A stretch of DNA of 64,000 nt from Rhea pennata (GCF_028389875.1 NC_084663.1:205685876-205749875), one strand, 5' to 3'; positions 11,901 to 25,100 are shown, counted from the first letter of the stretch. Made by a program: numbers and translations. The notes: generated by a model from the sequence alone, not told the origin.

Positions 11901-12590
11901 ATCATCCCTCCCTGGCAGAAACAGCCTTCCTTTTCTCAGACCCACCACTCAACATACATGGGCCTTAGGAATAAATGTTTCATCTGACTTAGTAGGTCTC
12001 ATTCAGGCTGTATATGTCTCTGCCCATGTCACCCACTGAGATAATGATCTAGGACATGACAGTGGGCAACTAATATTCTCCAAGCAAGGATTTAATGGTG
12101 CTCTATTGTTCGTTCAGCTGTGATTACCAGGAAGAGGCCAAGTCACCAGAGATTGCTCACTGCTGCATGTGGAGCTCTAGCAGAGTTTTGTTGGAACCAT
12201 GAATAAGACCTGGCACACTGCACAGAAATTCCTTTGAACTGACTGATGAAACATGAAAGTGATCCTGTGTTAAGAGGGAAAATGATAGAAATTCTACAGT
12301 TAAGCTTGTTACCTATTAGTCAACCTGCACGTTGTTGAAGGGGCCCTACTATATCACACCTCTAATGCACTGTAAAGCTTAGTAGTGATACAGCAGCCTC
12401 AAGCATCAAGATTCTAATTACAGTTGTATAATTTTAAAAATATCCACAAAAAAGTGTTTGAAGCCTGGACTTTCTGACTTCCAGTATTGTTAAAAGGTTT
12501 TCCAGATGTTTCCTAAATATTTTTAATAATACTAGAGGAAGAGCTGAAACTCTTTATCCCCAGTATAATAAAGACAAAAGCATCTCTTAC
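8987..12590 (-). other. FAT3 intron, no coding content
   Basis: A 3.6-kb intron. Overlapping plus-strand ORFs at 9357-10059 show no domain and low-complexity wording, so I treat them as chance. No repeat family was recognised with confidence. Confidence 0.8.
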
Positions 12591-12704
12591 CATTGTCATC
12601 ACCTGAATCTGACTGGAAGGAGCTGAGGGACTGTACTTCAGAGTTGCTGCCTTTATTACTTCCTGCAAAACAGGTCACTTCTTCAGCGTCATCAACCCCT
12701 TTAC
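12591..12704 (-). CDS. FAT3: FAT3 cytoplasmic exon, 114 nt, frame-neutral
   Basis: This exon has an AATGAAG acceptor and an AATG|GTAAGA donor. It is 114 nt (38 codons) and in phase 1 on both sides, so inclusion or skipping keeps the frame. It encodes [18 protein letters not shown] and then [17 protein letters not shown], an acidic and serine-rich segment. The segment LSSFQS (12610-12627) fits the WIRS consensus. Part of the surrounding open frame is intronic: the residues before KGVDD and after DDN are not exon. Confidence 0.93.
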
Positions 12705-14851
12705 CTTCATTGACAGCAAAAACAAAGCAAAACAGTACTCTATAGGTATGCACATTTGTCTAGTTATACCATGGAGCCATTTAAATGTTGCTACCAAACA
12801 GCCTTCTATTATTTTTTGTCAGAATAGAATTAATTCCTTCAGACAGAGGAAATGACCTATTGGTTAAGAAAGCAGCTGACAAAGATACTTAGACTTCTGA
12901 AGCTTCTGAAGCCCAAACAGCCTTTCAGGTGGTTCACACCACCATAATCAAGAAAGAAATATCTGTATTCAATATTGCCTTTTTCATTCCATGCAGTCTC
13001 AGCAGCAAAGAAAAGCAAGTTTTAAAAACGGTGGTATAAATATCTTATACAAGAGATCACAGTCACATTTATCTTTACTGTTCATTTCCTAATTTGAGAG
13101 TCTCATTAAAGGATCACTCAAAGCTCAACAAAATTATTGGGCAACTTCAGTGGTCCTTGGATCAAATTTTAATGGCTTTGCTGCTGACAAATAGTAGATT
13201 CTAACATACATTGCTTTTAATCAAAAACATTAATTCTTGACAATTCTCATGTGATTAAACACACAAAAATAAGTACATTCAACTATACATTCTCTGAATG
13301 ATAATAAGAAACAAAAAGAAACAAAAACCTATATAATAAGCACAGAGATACTTAAGCTAATTATGAATGACCAAACTCAGGTGCTGCAAACAGGCTATTC
13401 ACATAAGTGCAGCTTTGCACCTGGTATGTGTAGATATTTCTAACCAGCATGAGACAGCTCCATATAGTAATGGTTGATTAGCTCCTGCTGAGAAGCAGGG
13501 TATATGCTAGATGGAGTGAGTGCTGCAGCAATGAAGCTGTGCTGCTTCCCACTTCTTGACAGCTGAGGTCTATCTCTATGGTATGTCTTCATGCTACGTA
13601 AAAATTCTTTCAGATACTAGCACTGTCTCTGGCAGAAGCACCCAACAGAATATAGAACAGAACACATATGGAGGTTTGTGTGGTTATTCTTTCAATTAAC
13701 ATGTTAAATAGTTAAAAAGGTCTACCACAACATTATCACAACTTACGCAGAATACAACTTGAAGAAATGAAAATTATTCCTGATTTTCACTAAAAGCCCT
13801 TTGCCAATGTGTTGTTTTTGATGGAAATGTGCGTGCCAGGACACAGGTATGAGGTATTACCAGACTGCTCTCTCTATTACCCAGATCATATTGTCTAAAA
13901 CAATGAGACTATAAAAGTTATTGGATCATGGGGTATTATCTGACAGTTTTAGTTTAAGCAGGGTGACAATGGAATTAGATGCATTAAGAAGAAAGTACTC
14001 AAAACCAAAAAAAAAAAAAAAAAAAAATCCCAGTCCATATGGTATGTCCTGACTTTCAAGGATAGATGATGTAGGGTCTTGGCTCTGTCTCTGCAAACTG
14101 CTATTTACTGATATGACAGAATATATCAAGTTTGTCTTATCTACAACAGCTTGTTCAGGAATGGTGGTGCACTATGTTACCAGGCTGGAGAAACAGAGGA
14201 CAAATGGATTAATTGTGAGGATCAGAAGTTTTGTGAACACTCTGACACTGAATGAAGGCAGGAATGCAATGGACTGAAAAAGTGATTCAATAAGTAATGC
14301 ATGATTTACTGCTCCATTTCAGAGACACTGGAAATACAAAGTATTTATTAGTGCATTTAAGCCCTTGCAAAACAGTACTGCTGCTTGCAGAAATTTTTTA
14401 CATTTTAAACCTCTTTGGGAGACCAACTGCCCAAAGCCAACAGAGTTTGTAGTCAGTAATTCATCCCTTTTTTTTTTCAAAAAGAAAGATGCTTGCCTTG
14501 TATCACTTGAAGAACTAATGCTCAAAGCACTCATACCTGCTTTCTGAACGAGTGAGACAAGTATGTATTTAGTCATATTTATATGTATATAAGTAGAGCA
14601 CTCATATGACTAGTGTTAATTATATCCTTTCAAAACTTAACCGATTCACCTCTTTGTAAAATGTAACAAATTAAACTGCATTAGTCTTCAGCTTAGTGCA
14701 TTAAAGTGTTCCCCATCATACTTGCTGAGCATTTACCAGAGAGAGTTTTCTGATTCATTCTGCTACTCCTGTGCTATTGTAACTGCCACATCCAGAAAGT
14801 GACACTTACCTATAGCAGAAAAGAGCGAGAAAAGCTCGCAGAACTACTTAC
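12705..14851 (-). other. FAT3 intron with 21-base A run
   Basis: A 2.1-kb AT-rich intron. The only distinctive element is an A21 run at 14007-14027 on the plus strand (T21 in the transcript). Nothing coding was seen. Confidence 0.85.
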
Positions 14852-15507
14852 TTTCTGTCCCAGCATCCCATGTGCTTTTCCTGATTGAGTCACAGTCAGA
14901 GCGACAGGGAGACACAGCAGGCAGGTTTGGAGCTACACTACACACCACCACACCCCTCCTTGCTGTCAGTATTCGAGGAGACTCAGGATGAAAAGTTGTC
15001 ATCTCCTGGTGTTCCACCGCAAGCCCATCCACTATCTTGTCCAGGTTATTCCTTGAGTCGCTCTGGAAGCATGGAGTATATGCCATTGGCCTCACAGGAA
15101 CCTGTGGAGGTCCAACCTCTTGGTAGATATTTCTGCTGTCTCCACTGTTCCTTATGTTCTTGAATTGGATGCCGTTACTCTTGTTGAGCAGTGCAGCAGT
15201 TGCTGGATCCTGAACAAGGGTGATATTGTTGCGTGAATAGTTCTTCCTGAACACCTTCTTGCGGAAAATGATAAAGAGGACAACCAGTACAAATATGACA
15301 AACAGGACCACAGCTATTCCTATTAACTCCTCCTTGCCGACATATGAATGCCCAGCTTGTATATTGGGTACCACCACAGGCCGAAGGCCACAGTATTGTC
15401 CCACATAGCCAGGGGTGCAGTTACATAGAAATGAACCAAATATGTTGACGCAGGAGCCACCATTCTCACATTCTTCTCTCTCACACTCGTTGATATCTTC
15501 CTCGCAC
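14852..15507 (-). CDS. FAT3: FAT3 exon: EGF4, transmembrane helix and proximal cytoplasmic tail
   Basis: This 656-nt exon has acceptor CTTTTAAG and donor GAAA|GTAAGT. It encodes EGF4, a calcium-binding type beginning [18 protein letters not shown], and a short stalk ([20 protein letters not shown]). The single transmembrane helix [20 protein letters not shown] follows, then a basic stop-transfer ([13 protein letters not shown]). The proximal tail contains [35 protein letters not shown] and [24 protein letters not shown]-like motif MTTFHP lies at 14985-15002. Reading through the donor would add only S-K before a stop, so intron retention here would truncate the tail. Confidence 0.97.
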
Positions 15508-16919
15508 CTTAAAAGAACAAAAGGAAAATAGGGATCTTGAAGAATGCCTAGCAAACAACCCACCTTGCAAGTGATGACTTAGGATATCAAAGTGGCACCA
15601 TTACAGTTAACACCTTGCAAATTTTGCAAATGACTGTATGAATATATTATTCTATGGCATTTACATTTTTCTACAGATAAAAAAGGACAATAAAACGGAA
15701 ACATCAGGATGGTCATAAAGTTTATAAGAAAAGGCTTTTTGATTCTTATGCCGCTCACAGAGTGCAATAGAAAATTTCAGCATTTTTATACTTTTCTTGA
15801 AGCATCTCCCAGGATTCAATACAAAATATTAGGAGGATTGAAGGAGAGAATAGCAGTGAGACTAAATATAGGAAAAAATAGAGTACTAATTTGAAAAAGG
15901 AGGTGGAGATAATGAATATGTAAAATTACTTAGGGCTGGAGATAAAATGAGCAAATATTAGAGAAGTGTAAAAATACAAAAACAAGAATCTTAAATAGAC
16001 AGAACAGGATAGTTGAACAGGTGACAAAAATAAAAAGCCAAAACAAAACAGACAAAAAGGAAACAAGCTAGGTGAGAAAAAAAGCATGCTGAAGGGGAAG
16101 TGAGAGAATTTTCTGTTTCTATACTGCATATGTGATCAAGATCAGGATTTTAAGGGGGATGGAGGCACCTATCTGCCGACCTGATCTCTTGTCTAAAGAG
16201 GTTTGCTGCCTGCTCTATATGTGGCTCATATATGAGACGTCATTGAAAGGCTGCCAAGGCTTGTCCACACGTCACACTACTCCCTTTACTACTCTTTCAT
16301 GTGGCTGCTAATGATACCGAAGGCAAATTGGAAATGATCAAACAGCATTTCAGAGCTCTGGGGATGCTGGTCAGGGGCCTGGGAGCTCAAACGATCTTCT
16401 CCTCAATCCTGCCAATGAGGGGAAAGGGCAGGAGAATAAGCAGATGGATTTTCCAAGTGGCTGGCCACGCCGCTGGTGTTGGCAATAAAGTTTTGATTTC
16501 TATCTTTTGATCCTGTTTGAAGATCAAAAACTGATGGGGAGAGATGAGATCCACCTCACTAAGCAAGGCACATATGTCTTTCCAAACAGGTTGGCCGAAC
16601 TGCTAAAGAGGATTTTAAATAAAGAAGGATGGGGGAAGAGGAGAGTTGTAAAGCCAACAAAACACAGCTCAAGTTGAGAGGACTCCAGTGGGTAGATATG
16701 AAACCAGGAATGTGCATATGAGACATGGCTGTATGGAATCCTCTTGGACCCCTCCTGGGAAATCTACGTGCTTAATTACCTCTCTGAAATGCCTGTACAT
16801 AAATAAATGCAGTATGGGGAATAAACAGGAGGAGCTGGACATCTGTGTGCAGTCGCAGGACCATGATCCCATTATAATTACAGAGACATGGTGGGATAGC
16901 TCACGACTGGAATGCTGTC

Positions 16920-17531
16920 ATGGACGGCTATGTGCTTTTTAGGAAAGATAGACCAGGAAGGCAAGGTGGTGGAGTTGCTGTCTATGTGAGAGAGCAACTG
17001 AAATGTATTGAGCTCTGCCTAGGGGTGGATGAAGACCCAGTCCAGAGCTTACGGGTAAAGATTAAAGGGCAGGCTAACATGGGTGATGCTGTTGTGGGTG
17101 TCTACTACAGGCCACCTGATCAGGAAGACAAAGTCGATGAGGCCTTCTACAGACCTGGAGGTAGCCTCACGATCACAGGCCCTGGTTCTCATGGGGGACT
17201 TCACCCCGATATCTGCTGGAAGAGCTACACAGCTAGGCACAAGCAGTCCAGGAGGCTCATGCAGCACATCCTTGATAACTTCTCGACACAGGTGGTGGAG
17301 GAGCCAACAAAGAGGGGTGTCCTGCTGGACCCTGTCCTAACCAACAAGGAAGGACAGGTTGGAGATGAAAGGTTTGGAGGCATCCTTGGCTGCAGTGACC
17401 ACGAGGTGGTGGAGTTTGGGATCCTGTGTGGGGGGAGGAAGCCAATAAATAGGGTGGCAACCCTGGACTTTGGGAGAGCAAACGTTGGCCTCTTCAGGGA
17501 ACTACTTGAATCCCATGGGTTAGTGCCCTAG
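16920..17531 (+). pseudogene. CR1 ORF2 endonuclease remnant
   Basis: Open stretch with the APE-type endonuclease signatures GGGVAVYV and VGVYYRPP, and the C-terminal SDH motif in GCSDHEVVEF. The conserved GDFNHPDICW block is split by a frameshift: LMGDF is in one frame and PDICW in the next, near 17190-17220. The ETWWD motif lies upstream in another frame. It is non-functional. Confidence 0.9.
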
Positions 17532-18039
17532 AAGGAAGGGAGGTCCAAGAGAGCTGGCTAGTACTCAAGCATCACTTCCTCCAAGCTCGAGTGGTGCATC
17601 CCTACAAGTAAAAGAAGTGCAGCAAAGGGGGCAGAAGACCTGCACAGATGATCAAGGAGCTCCTGGTAAAACTCCACGAGAAGAAGAAAATGCACAGAAT
17701 GTGGAAGCAAGGGATAGCCCTCTTGGGAGGAATATAAGAATGTGGTCAGAGTACGCAAGGATGGGACAAGGAAGGCTAAGGCCAATTTGGAACTAAATCT
17801 GGCAAAGGATGTCAAGGACAACAAGGGCTTCTTCAAATACAACCGCAGCAAGAGAAAGACCAGGGAAAATGTGGGCCCGATGCTGAGTGGGGTGGGGGCC
17901 CTGGTGATGAAGGACACAGAGAAGGCAGAGTTACAGAATGCCTTCTTGGCTCCAGTCTTTGCTGTTAAGATTGGTCCTCAGGAATTCCAGAGCCTGGAGA
18001 TGAGAGAGAAAGTCTGGAGAAAGGAAAACTTTCCTTTGG

Positions 18040-18585
18040 TTGAGGAGGATTCAGTTAGAGATCTTTTGGGCAAACTTGTCATCCACAAATCCATGCTCTG
18101 CGGAGCTGGGGCTTCCGGTGGACAATAAGTTGACTATGAGCCAGCAATGTGCTCTTGTAGCCAAGAAGGCCCACGGTATCCTGGGGTGCATTAGGAGGAG
18201 TGTTGCCAGCAGGTCGAGGGAGGTGATCCTGCCCCTCTGCTCAGCCCTGCTGAGGCCTCATCTCAAGGACTGTGTCCAGTTCTGGGCTCTCCAGTACAAG
18301 AGAGACATGACACTGCTGGAGACAGTCCGACATAGGGCTATGAAGATGATGAGGGGACTGGAGCATCTCTCTTATGAGGAAAGGCCGCAAGAGCTGGGTC
18401 TCTTTAGCCTGGAGAAGAGAAGGCTGAGAGGGGATCTTATCCATGTCTACAAATACCTTAAGGGGAGGTGTCAAGAGGATGGGGTTGGACTCTTTTCAGT
18501 GATGCCAAGATACAGGAGGCAATGGGCACAAATGGAAACACAGGAAGTTCCACCTGCATGCATGAGGAAAACTCCTTTACTGTGA
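18040..18585 (+). pseudogene. CR1 ORF2 C-terminal remnant
   Basis: An open stretch inside the CR1 copy encoding the ORF2 C-terminal region after the RT core: [51 protein letters not shown], and [14 protein letters not shown]. It is a fragment of a defective element, not a host gene. Confidence 0.9.
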
Positions 18586-18956
18586 GAGTGACAGAGCACT
18601 GGATCAGGTTGCCCAGAGAGGTTGTGGAGTCTCCTTCTCTGGAGTTATTTTAAACCGGCCTGGATGTGGACCTGTCCAACGTGCTCTAGGTGCCCCTGCC
18701 TGAGCAGGGGGGTTGGACTAGATAATCTCCAGAGGTCCCTTCCAACCTCAACCATTCTGTGATTCTCTGATTTAAAAAAATGAATGCAATAATTTCAGCT
18801 TTTATGCAAGCCTGGGTTGACTGAATAGTTTTGATTGCCTTTTTGCTATCTAAATAGCAGCACTTGGGTATAGAACGCCCTATCAGCACCGCATCCCCCA
18901 TCACTGAACAACTGAACTGAAAAGCTCCAGTCACACACTTGGAGCAGCTTACTTAC

Positions 18957-19110
18957 GTTACTCCCGTCAGGCCATTTTTGCAGTTGCAAATGAAGGCATT
19001 GCCAATGGGATCGCATGACCCTCCATTTCGACAGGGATTTGGGAAGCAGGCTGTAATCTCTGACTCACAGTTTCTTCCAGTAAATTGGGAGAGGCAATTA
19101 CACTGATATC
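18957..19110 (-). CDS. FAT3: FAT3 exon: end of EGF2 and EGF3
   Basis: This 154-nt exon has acceptor CACCTTCCAG and donor GTAAC|GTAAGT. It starts in phase 1 and ends with 2 nt of a Thr codon. It encodes [14 protein letters not shown], which closes EGF2. EGF3 follows as [15 protein letters not shown] to [13 protein letters not shown]; its last cysteine is the first full codon of the next exon. The exon has no long ORF of its own and was found by reading the minus strand next to the CR1 element. Confidence 0.94.
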
Positions 19111-22100
19111 CTGGAAGGTGAGGAACACAAAGAGAAATAAATCAGATGTCTGGGCTACTGAAGCTCATGCCTACAACCAAGGACCAGAGGATTCACTGTA
19201 AACCAGACTGTTTTGATCCTCCTGATTCAGATATAAATAAATGTCCTCTGCTAACAAATCTTGTTGCCAGAAGTATTCTAAATCAAGCATACATCTCCTA
19301 CTTTTTTTTTTTTCTTGGAAAGACAGACCACATTTGCTGATAGCGGCAGCCCACACTTCTTGTGGGGCTTCATGGAGGAGCAAATGCACATGCTGAGAAC
19401 CTTTTTGCATCTGCCTTTTCCAAGGACAGCACAGTAGGAATGTGACAGCAATAATAAAACACTTGAGAATGATATTTAACACTTTAATAAAGCGTATGAT
19501 CAAGGTATAAACCATGAGTTTCATAATGCCAGCAGAACTCGTCAATGCTGCCTCTTACCAGAACTTATTAGTTGCAACATTTGTTATTAAGAAACTGATT
19601 AATCACAAGCTGGAACAAATTGGATATAACTCCGCTCAAGTGGAGAGGGACCCCCTGGAATCATGGTCCTACTTGCACATTTCTTGTCTACAGAGGAGCA
19701 ACATTAGAGTCAGAAACAGTTCTTGAAATGATCAGTGCCCTCCTCCAACTACTAAATGACATTTTTTTTTACTCTCTTCATGATTTCCTATGGCAAAAAG
19801 CCATTAATAAAAACTTCATTTGAAGTCGTAGAGAAATCCAATGAGACAGTGCATCACTTTATGTTGTGAATTAAACATCCAAATCTGAGTCCTTTTCACC
19901 CCAAGAGAACAAGGACATGTAGTTTGTGAAAGTAAGAAAATATGGCTAATGTAGTCCCTGGGATGAGAAAGACTCTTGGATTAGAGATATTGAGCTAGCT
20001 GAATTTCCCTGGATATTTTCAAAAAACTTGTAGGCAAGGTTCAAACCCAAGTATAGGGTTCACATACCAAAACAACTTACTGTAATTGTCATATTAAGCA
20101 ACTGAAACAAGAAATGTTTCTGCAATTAATACTGCTGGAATTATAGCTGAAATGGTTCAGTGCAACTCAACATAGTGTCAGAATTATTGGAGATAAGATG
20201 ACATAACTGAAGCACCACTCCACAGTGGTGAACTTTTAAGATATGTATATATACTTAAAAAAAAAATCCATACCTATACATCTGAAGCTATATACAAATT
20301 ATAGATAGGCATTTTAAAAGACATCGTTCTAGGAAAAAAGCCAGGAGTTTAAGGCACAATTATGAGGAAGAGAATTTCACAGAAACAATATGGAAAAGCC
20401 CAGAGGGGGCATGATGCAAAACCAATTCTGCATGAGAGCTGCCACATCATTTATGTTCTATCTGGTTCAATTCCTTTTTTCAGTTACTCTAGTTGAATTC
20501 TTTCATGAGGACAGGCTTTAGAGAACATACTTGGAACCAGACTTACTGGCTTACTCAGTCCAGAGTCCAATCCCATTTAATTTAAGATAAATGAAATAGA
20601 TGATACTCAAATATCATGCTGTTTGGTTGCCCTACTACAAAGAGTGCAATAGAAGCACTGCTGTTTTCAACGCTGCAAAGTTAATGAAGAAATACTACAA
20701 TACCACTCTGGGAATTCCCAGAAAGCATGTTTGGTCTGCATCAGCAAGATGGGATTATTTTTTGGTCTCTTGTATGTATTTCACTCTGCTAATGTGAATA
20801 ACCTTCTGGAGAGGTAGAGATCTGGGACTGAAAAATTGCAAAACTGAAGACTGCACTGAGTATTGTATTGATGCTATCCCTATGGAAGATTTATTTTTAG
20901 CTGGGAAAGTATCTGATCTAGAAACACTGTAGGAGGAAATCACAGGATGAGTAATTAAGGTTTCAGTGTTCCATTTTATGACTGAACAGTGACATCTATA
21001 GTTCAAAAATTTACAGTAATGTTTTTATATATAATTCTATGTTCTCCCTAAGTGAAAGGAAAATGTTCAATTCAAATACAAAACCATTTTATTCTTAAAT
21101 ATACTTTTGCTGCATATGATAGCAGAATTCATATGCTTTTCTAACTATTTATTCAATTATATTTTTGAACTAAATTACTTTAAAGTGACTTTAAAAAATT
21201 CTATACCTAAATTACTAGTTGCCAATCATTAGCAAAATGTAGCCTTCAATTCACTTTCCTTTCACTTCTTGCTTAAGTTGCATTAATTACAGTTCTGTGT
21301 TCTCATTCTATAACACATTTTGTTGCATTTATTCATTGCAGACAACCTGAGAAATACTATTTGGTTAAAAAAAATCCCTTTTGACTAATTATAAAAATAT
21401 TGTGGATTTATTCATTATTGTTATTACTTATTGTTCATATTAAAAATGTACTAACATATATTAACATATATTAACATTTTATACTAAGAGGAGGAGAAAC
21501 TGAATGCTTCGGATGGACCAGAGTTCTATGGGGCAACGTATGATGAAAATCAAGATGAAAAGCCTGTTTATGAAGGCGTACATTTTTGACTGAATTTGAT
21601 ATAATGATCTACTGGTGGAACACAGTCACATATTAGAAGACTGAAGTCTTCAGCACAGTTTGTAAGATTAAAGTTAGAAATAGAAAGGAAGTAAAAAAAG
21701 AAAGTATTTTATCACAATATTTATTGGTGACTACTCTTCACATTAGCATTTTGTAATACAGCTGCTAATTTCGAGCTTCTAGTAAGAGACTGGACAGATA
21801 ACTTTTCTGTGACATACACATTAGAGCTGCAAAGTATTCATTTAGGAGGACTCCACCACAGCAAAACTTACGTTAAAATTCATAGAATGTGGAAGTGAAG
21901 AGCTGATATGATGTCTCAGTACACAAGATACATCTACAACGTCAGAACACTTGCCACACCTTTTATGTTTCTCCCTACCTCTCAGCAGAGGTTGAAATTT
22001 TGCCTGCTATTGTATGCTAGCAACTCCATACTGTAGCCACATGGCTGTGGACAACGTGTGATCCTGAAAAAAAACCCTTTTGTCAGGAGTGCATTCTAGA

Positions 22101-25100
22101 TCTAACAAAGAATGCTTATTATACTTTTAATTTAATACCCAGACAATACATTATGCATTTCTTCCCATTCATTTAATACAAGAATAATAAGCAAACTTCC
22201 CACAGCCAAGGACAACACAGCTGAAGGAAAGATTAAGTACTCCTGTCCTCTCAGTAGGGGAAGTAAAAAAAGGACTCTTTTCAGCCATCTAGGATTGCTC
22301 CTGCTCACAATCAAGGCACTGAAAATCATGGAAATTCACTGACTTTTAAGATCATACAGTCCATCTAGGTCCTCCCAAAATTATTTCAGTATTTCGATTT
22401 GCACACTGGTGCCAGAAAATGTTGACATGCATTCTCCAAGGCAGCAAAATATGCGATACCACTGTAGTGCTTCAGAAGGGAGCAGTGGAAGAAGATGAAA
22501 AACCCTGATACACACATACAATGTTGCTGGGATGAGACCACAATACCCTCAGCATGTGCCACAACAGCTGGTACCAACAGAGCATCAAGAACAAGGGCAG
22601 GCTCAACATATTAGGCTATTTCTAGGCTAGTAAGCCTAATGGCAGTAGTTTTGTGGAGAGAGAAACGATTGGTGCTGAGGACCTAACGCTCACAGTGTAC
22701 ACATTTCAGGTTTTTGGATCACATTAGGAGCATATCTTCCAGGCCAAAGCCATCCTGGTTCAGCACACCAAGACCTCACCTCTTCACAACAGGAACTGAG
22801 GCACAGTAAGTAGAGATGATCAGAAGATTCATGTCAAAGCTCATTCTTGGTCTAAATTAAAACACTTATGTAGACATCCCCTCCATGGACTCCAAATAGT
22901 TTTGGGTCTTCTCTCATGCTCCTCCACTAATCTGAGTCCCTCTCCCCCGTCCATGGAGCTGAGTCTCATCCTCTTTGACTCCGACAGCTTCCCTTCCTGC
23001 CTTGTTGATAGGTTGTTTTCACTCATATAAAACGTCAAGAGGAAACGGAATTTTTCAGTCCCTTTAAAGGGACTTTATAGAAGAGTAACATGCTTTCAAT
23101 AAGGACATGGCATAGGTTTGTTTCTTTGGCACTTAATAAAAAGGGGAAGTGGCAAAGGGAAGGCACAGTGCCATCAGCAGATGCGATGCTTTTATGCAGC
23201 TAATGTCTCTATTGGGAGAATTCCCAGCCTGAACATCTGAATGTCTGTCTATCCTCAGGTTTACTTGGCTTTATTAAAGAGGCTGCTCCTTACTGCTGCC
23301 AGTTCTTCTTTTGAACATGTGTATGCGTCTCTTTCTATCTATCACATGCAACAGAGGTTGGCTTTCATTTGGTACAAGCTTTGGCTTTTATATTTGATCT
23401 CACCATGTAGTTTCTTCCCATGCTGTGAAGCTAGACCTGAAACAGGCTTGCCCGCAGTCTTGCTCACCATAGTGTTTCATGGTGAGTTAACAGATGAGAA
23501 GAACTGAAGGCAAAGAGATCTCCCCCAGCACTTGCATTTTGGTATCCAAGTACTGTGTGTTCATCAGCCATACAGATTCCTGCCACTTCAGATTTATCTT
23601 ACCTATCTTTAGAGACATGATCATTGCCTCATGCTACAAGTTAGTATGAATACAAACCTATTTTTGTTGGACCAATGCCTTCTATGAATCTGTCAGCAGG
23701 ATTGGGGTGTATTTGCTTTGAAGTTGGGAAATTAAATCCAGATATCTAAAAATATTAACACTGATATGCAAATTTGAGATGTTAACAGTATAGTATGCTG
23801 TTTCATTTGAGTGTGTGAGAGTAGGAGCATATGCAAGACCAGGTCCATTCATGACTATGGTATTAATACACAATTTTTTCCCGTACATCATTCTACTTTA
23901 TCCTCAGTATGCCCATGTGTTAACATTGCTAATGTGTTTCAGTGAATAAAATCTGCATCTCAGTGTAGGCTGTATTTTTCCCTGCTTTTGGATTTTAACT
24001 TTGTTGATGTAAAAAGAAGAGAAGAAGAAAAAAAGAGGAGAGGTTCAAAGAATGAGGGGAGGGAAAAGCAATGGCTTTCTCTCCTCCTGCTCTGCCTTCA
24101 GTTCTGGAGTTGATAGATATTTCTGCTCGAATGCTTTATATTCAAATAAAATTGCCTTCTCATATAAGCCATTTACTTCAATCAAAGCCAGATGTATGTA
24201 GGACTGATCAAATTAAAAGCAAGTAACTATACTTATAATTGAAGCCTGCCTTTACAAGTACGAGGTTTCTCTTTGTGGTTGAAAAGCTTGGTGTGGTATT
24301 CAGATTTGATTATAGTGAAGCTTTCTGTTGCTGTGATTGTTCATGTTGTTATTCAAGCAGATAAACATACACTTACTATTGGCAGAATTGGTAAAGCCAC
24401 TCTGCCATTAAAGTTGTGTGACACTTCCCATTTTAAGACCTCATATTCAGTGGCTTAGTCTGACTTTAAACACTTGGCTGAATTTTATAGGGAAATTTCA
24501 AGTTCAAAGAGCCAAACTGTTTCTGAAAATGAGGCTGAGGAAAAATACATTGTTCTGTCAGGTTTCAAAATATTAAAAGCTTATTTTAAAAGTAGCTTCA
24601 CTGACCCACACTTAAGGATAAGAACTAGAAATCTGGAAGAATATGCCCTATATTTCAGGGATGTGGTTTCCACTGTCTCCATGAAAATTGCCCTAAAACT
24701 GTTCATAGCAGAAGCCCAGGCAGAGATGAGCATGCACTGTTCAGTGGTGACTTCTCTGACACTGGCAGCTAGAAGTCTCCTGAGATGACCCAGTACTGAC
24801 TCTGCTTTCTGGGCAATACCTTTGCAATCCATACCGAGCTTTGTTGCCCATTTACACCACTGTTTCTGAGTTACACAGTTCAAATTTGCAGAAAATACGT
24901 CCACATGAACCACAACAGCAGTAGGTGGATGTACTCGTAGTGTGTATAAGTGCACAACATTTCCAAAAGCAGGCCCATAATATTACCCTGTTCCCATACC
25001 TGTGTGGTGACCTAAAAGATAATGAGAGGCAGCTTTTTATTAATGGTGGACTCCTGTTCAGCATATTTATGGGTATTTCTATTCAGAAAGCAAGATATCA

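Larger units (their letters stand above)
16150..18773 (+). mobile_element. CR1 LINE, internally deleted, defective
   Basis: An avian CR1 non-LTR retrotransposon, antisense to FAT3. The 5' part (about 16161-16680) carries ORF1 esterase remnants: KLEMIKQHFRALGMLVRGL, IFSSILPMRGKGR and, in another frame, an IHLTKQG block. ORF2 endonuclease pieces follow: MGNKQEELD, ITETWWD, RPGRQGGGVAVYV, VGVYYRPP, and CSDHEVVEFG. At about 18090-18110 the sequence jumps from the pre-RT linker (IHKSM) to the RT C-terminal region ([20 protein letters not shown]), so the reverse transcriptase core is missing. The 3' end has TTGGACTAGATAATCTCCAG and ATTCTGTGATTCTCTGATT. Stops and frameshifts show it is dead. Confidence 0.93.
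15508..18956 (-). other. FAT3 intron containing a large CR1
   Basis: A 3.4-kb intron, about three quarters of which is the CR1 copy at about 16150-18773 on the opposite strand. The rest is AT-rich and featureless. Confidence 0.9.

Noticed and set aside
22320..22372. Possible CR1 tail remnant (AAGATCATACAGTCCATCTA)
   Set aside because: Only one short block fits the CR1 3' end, with no collinear second block.
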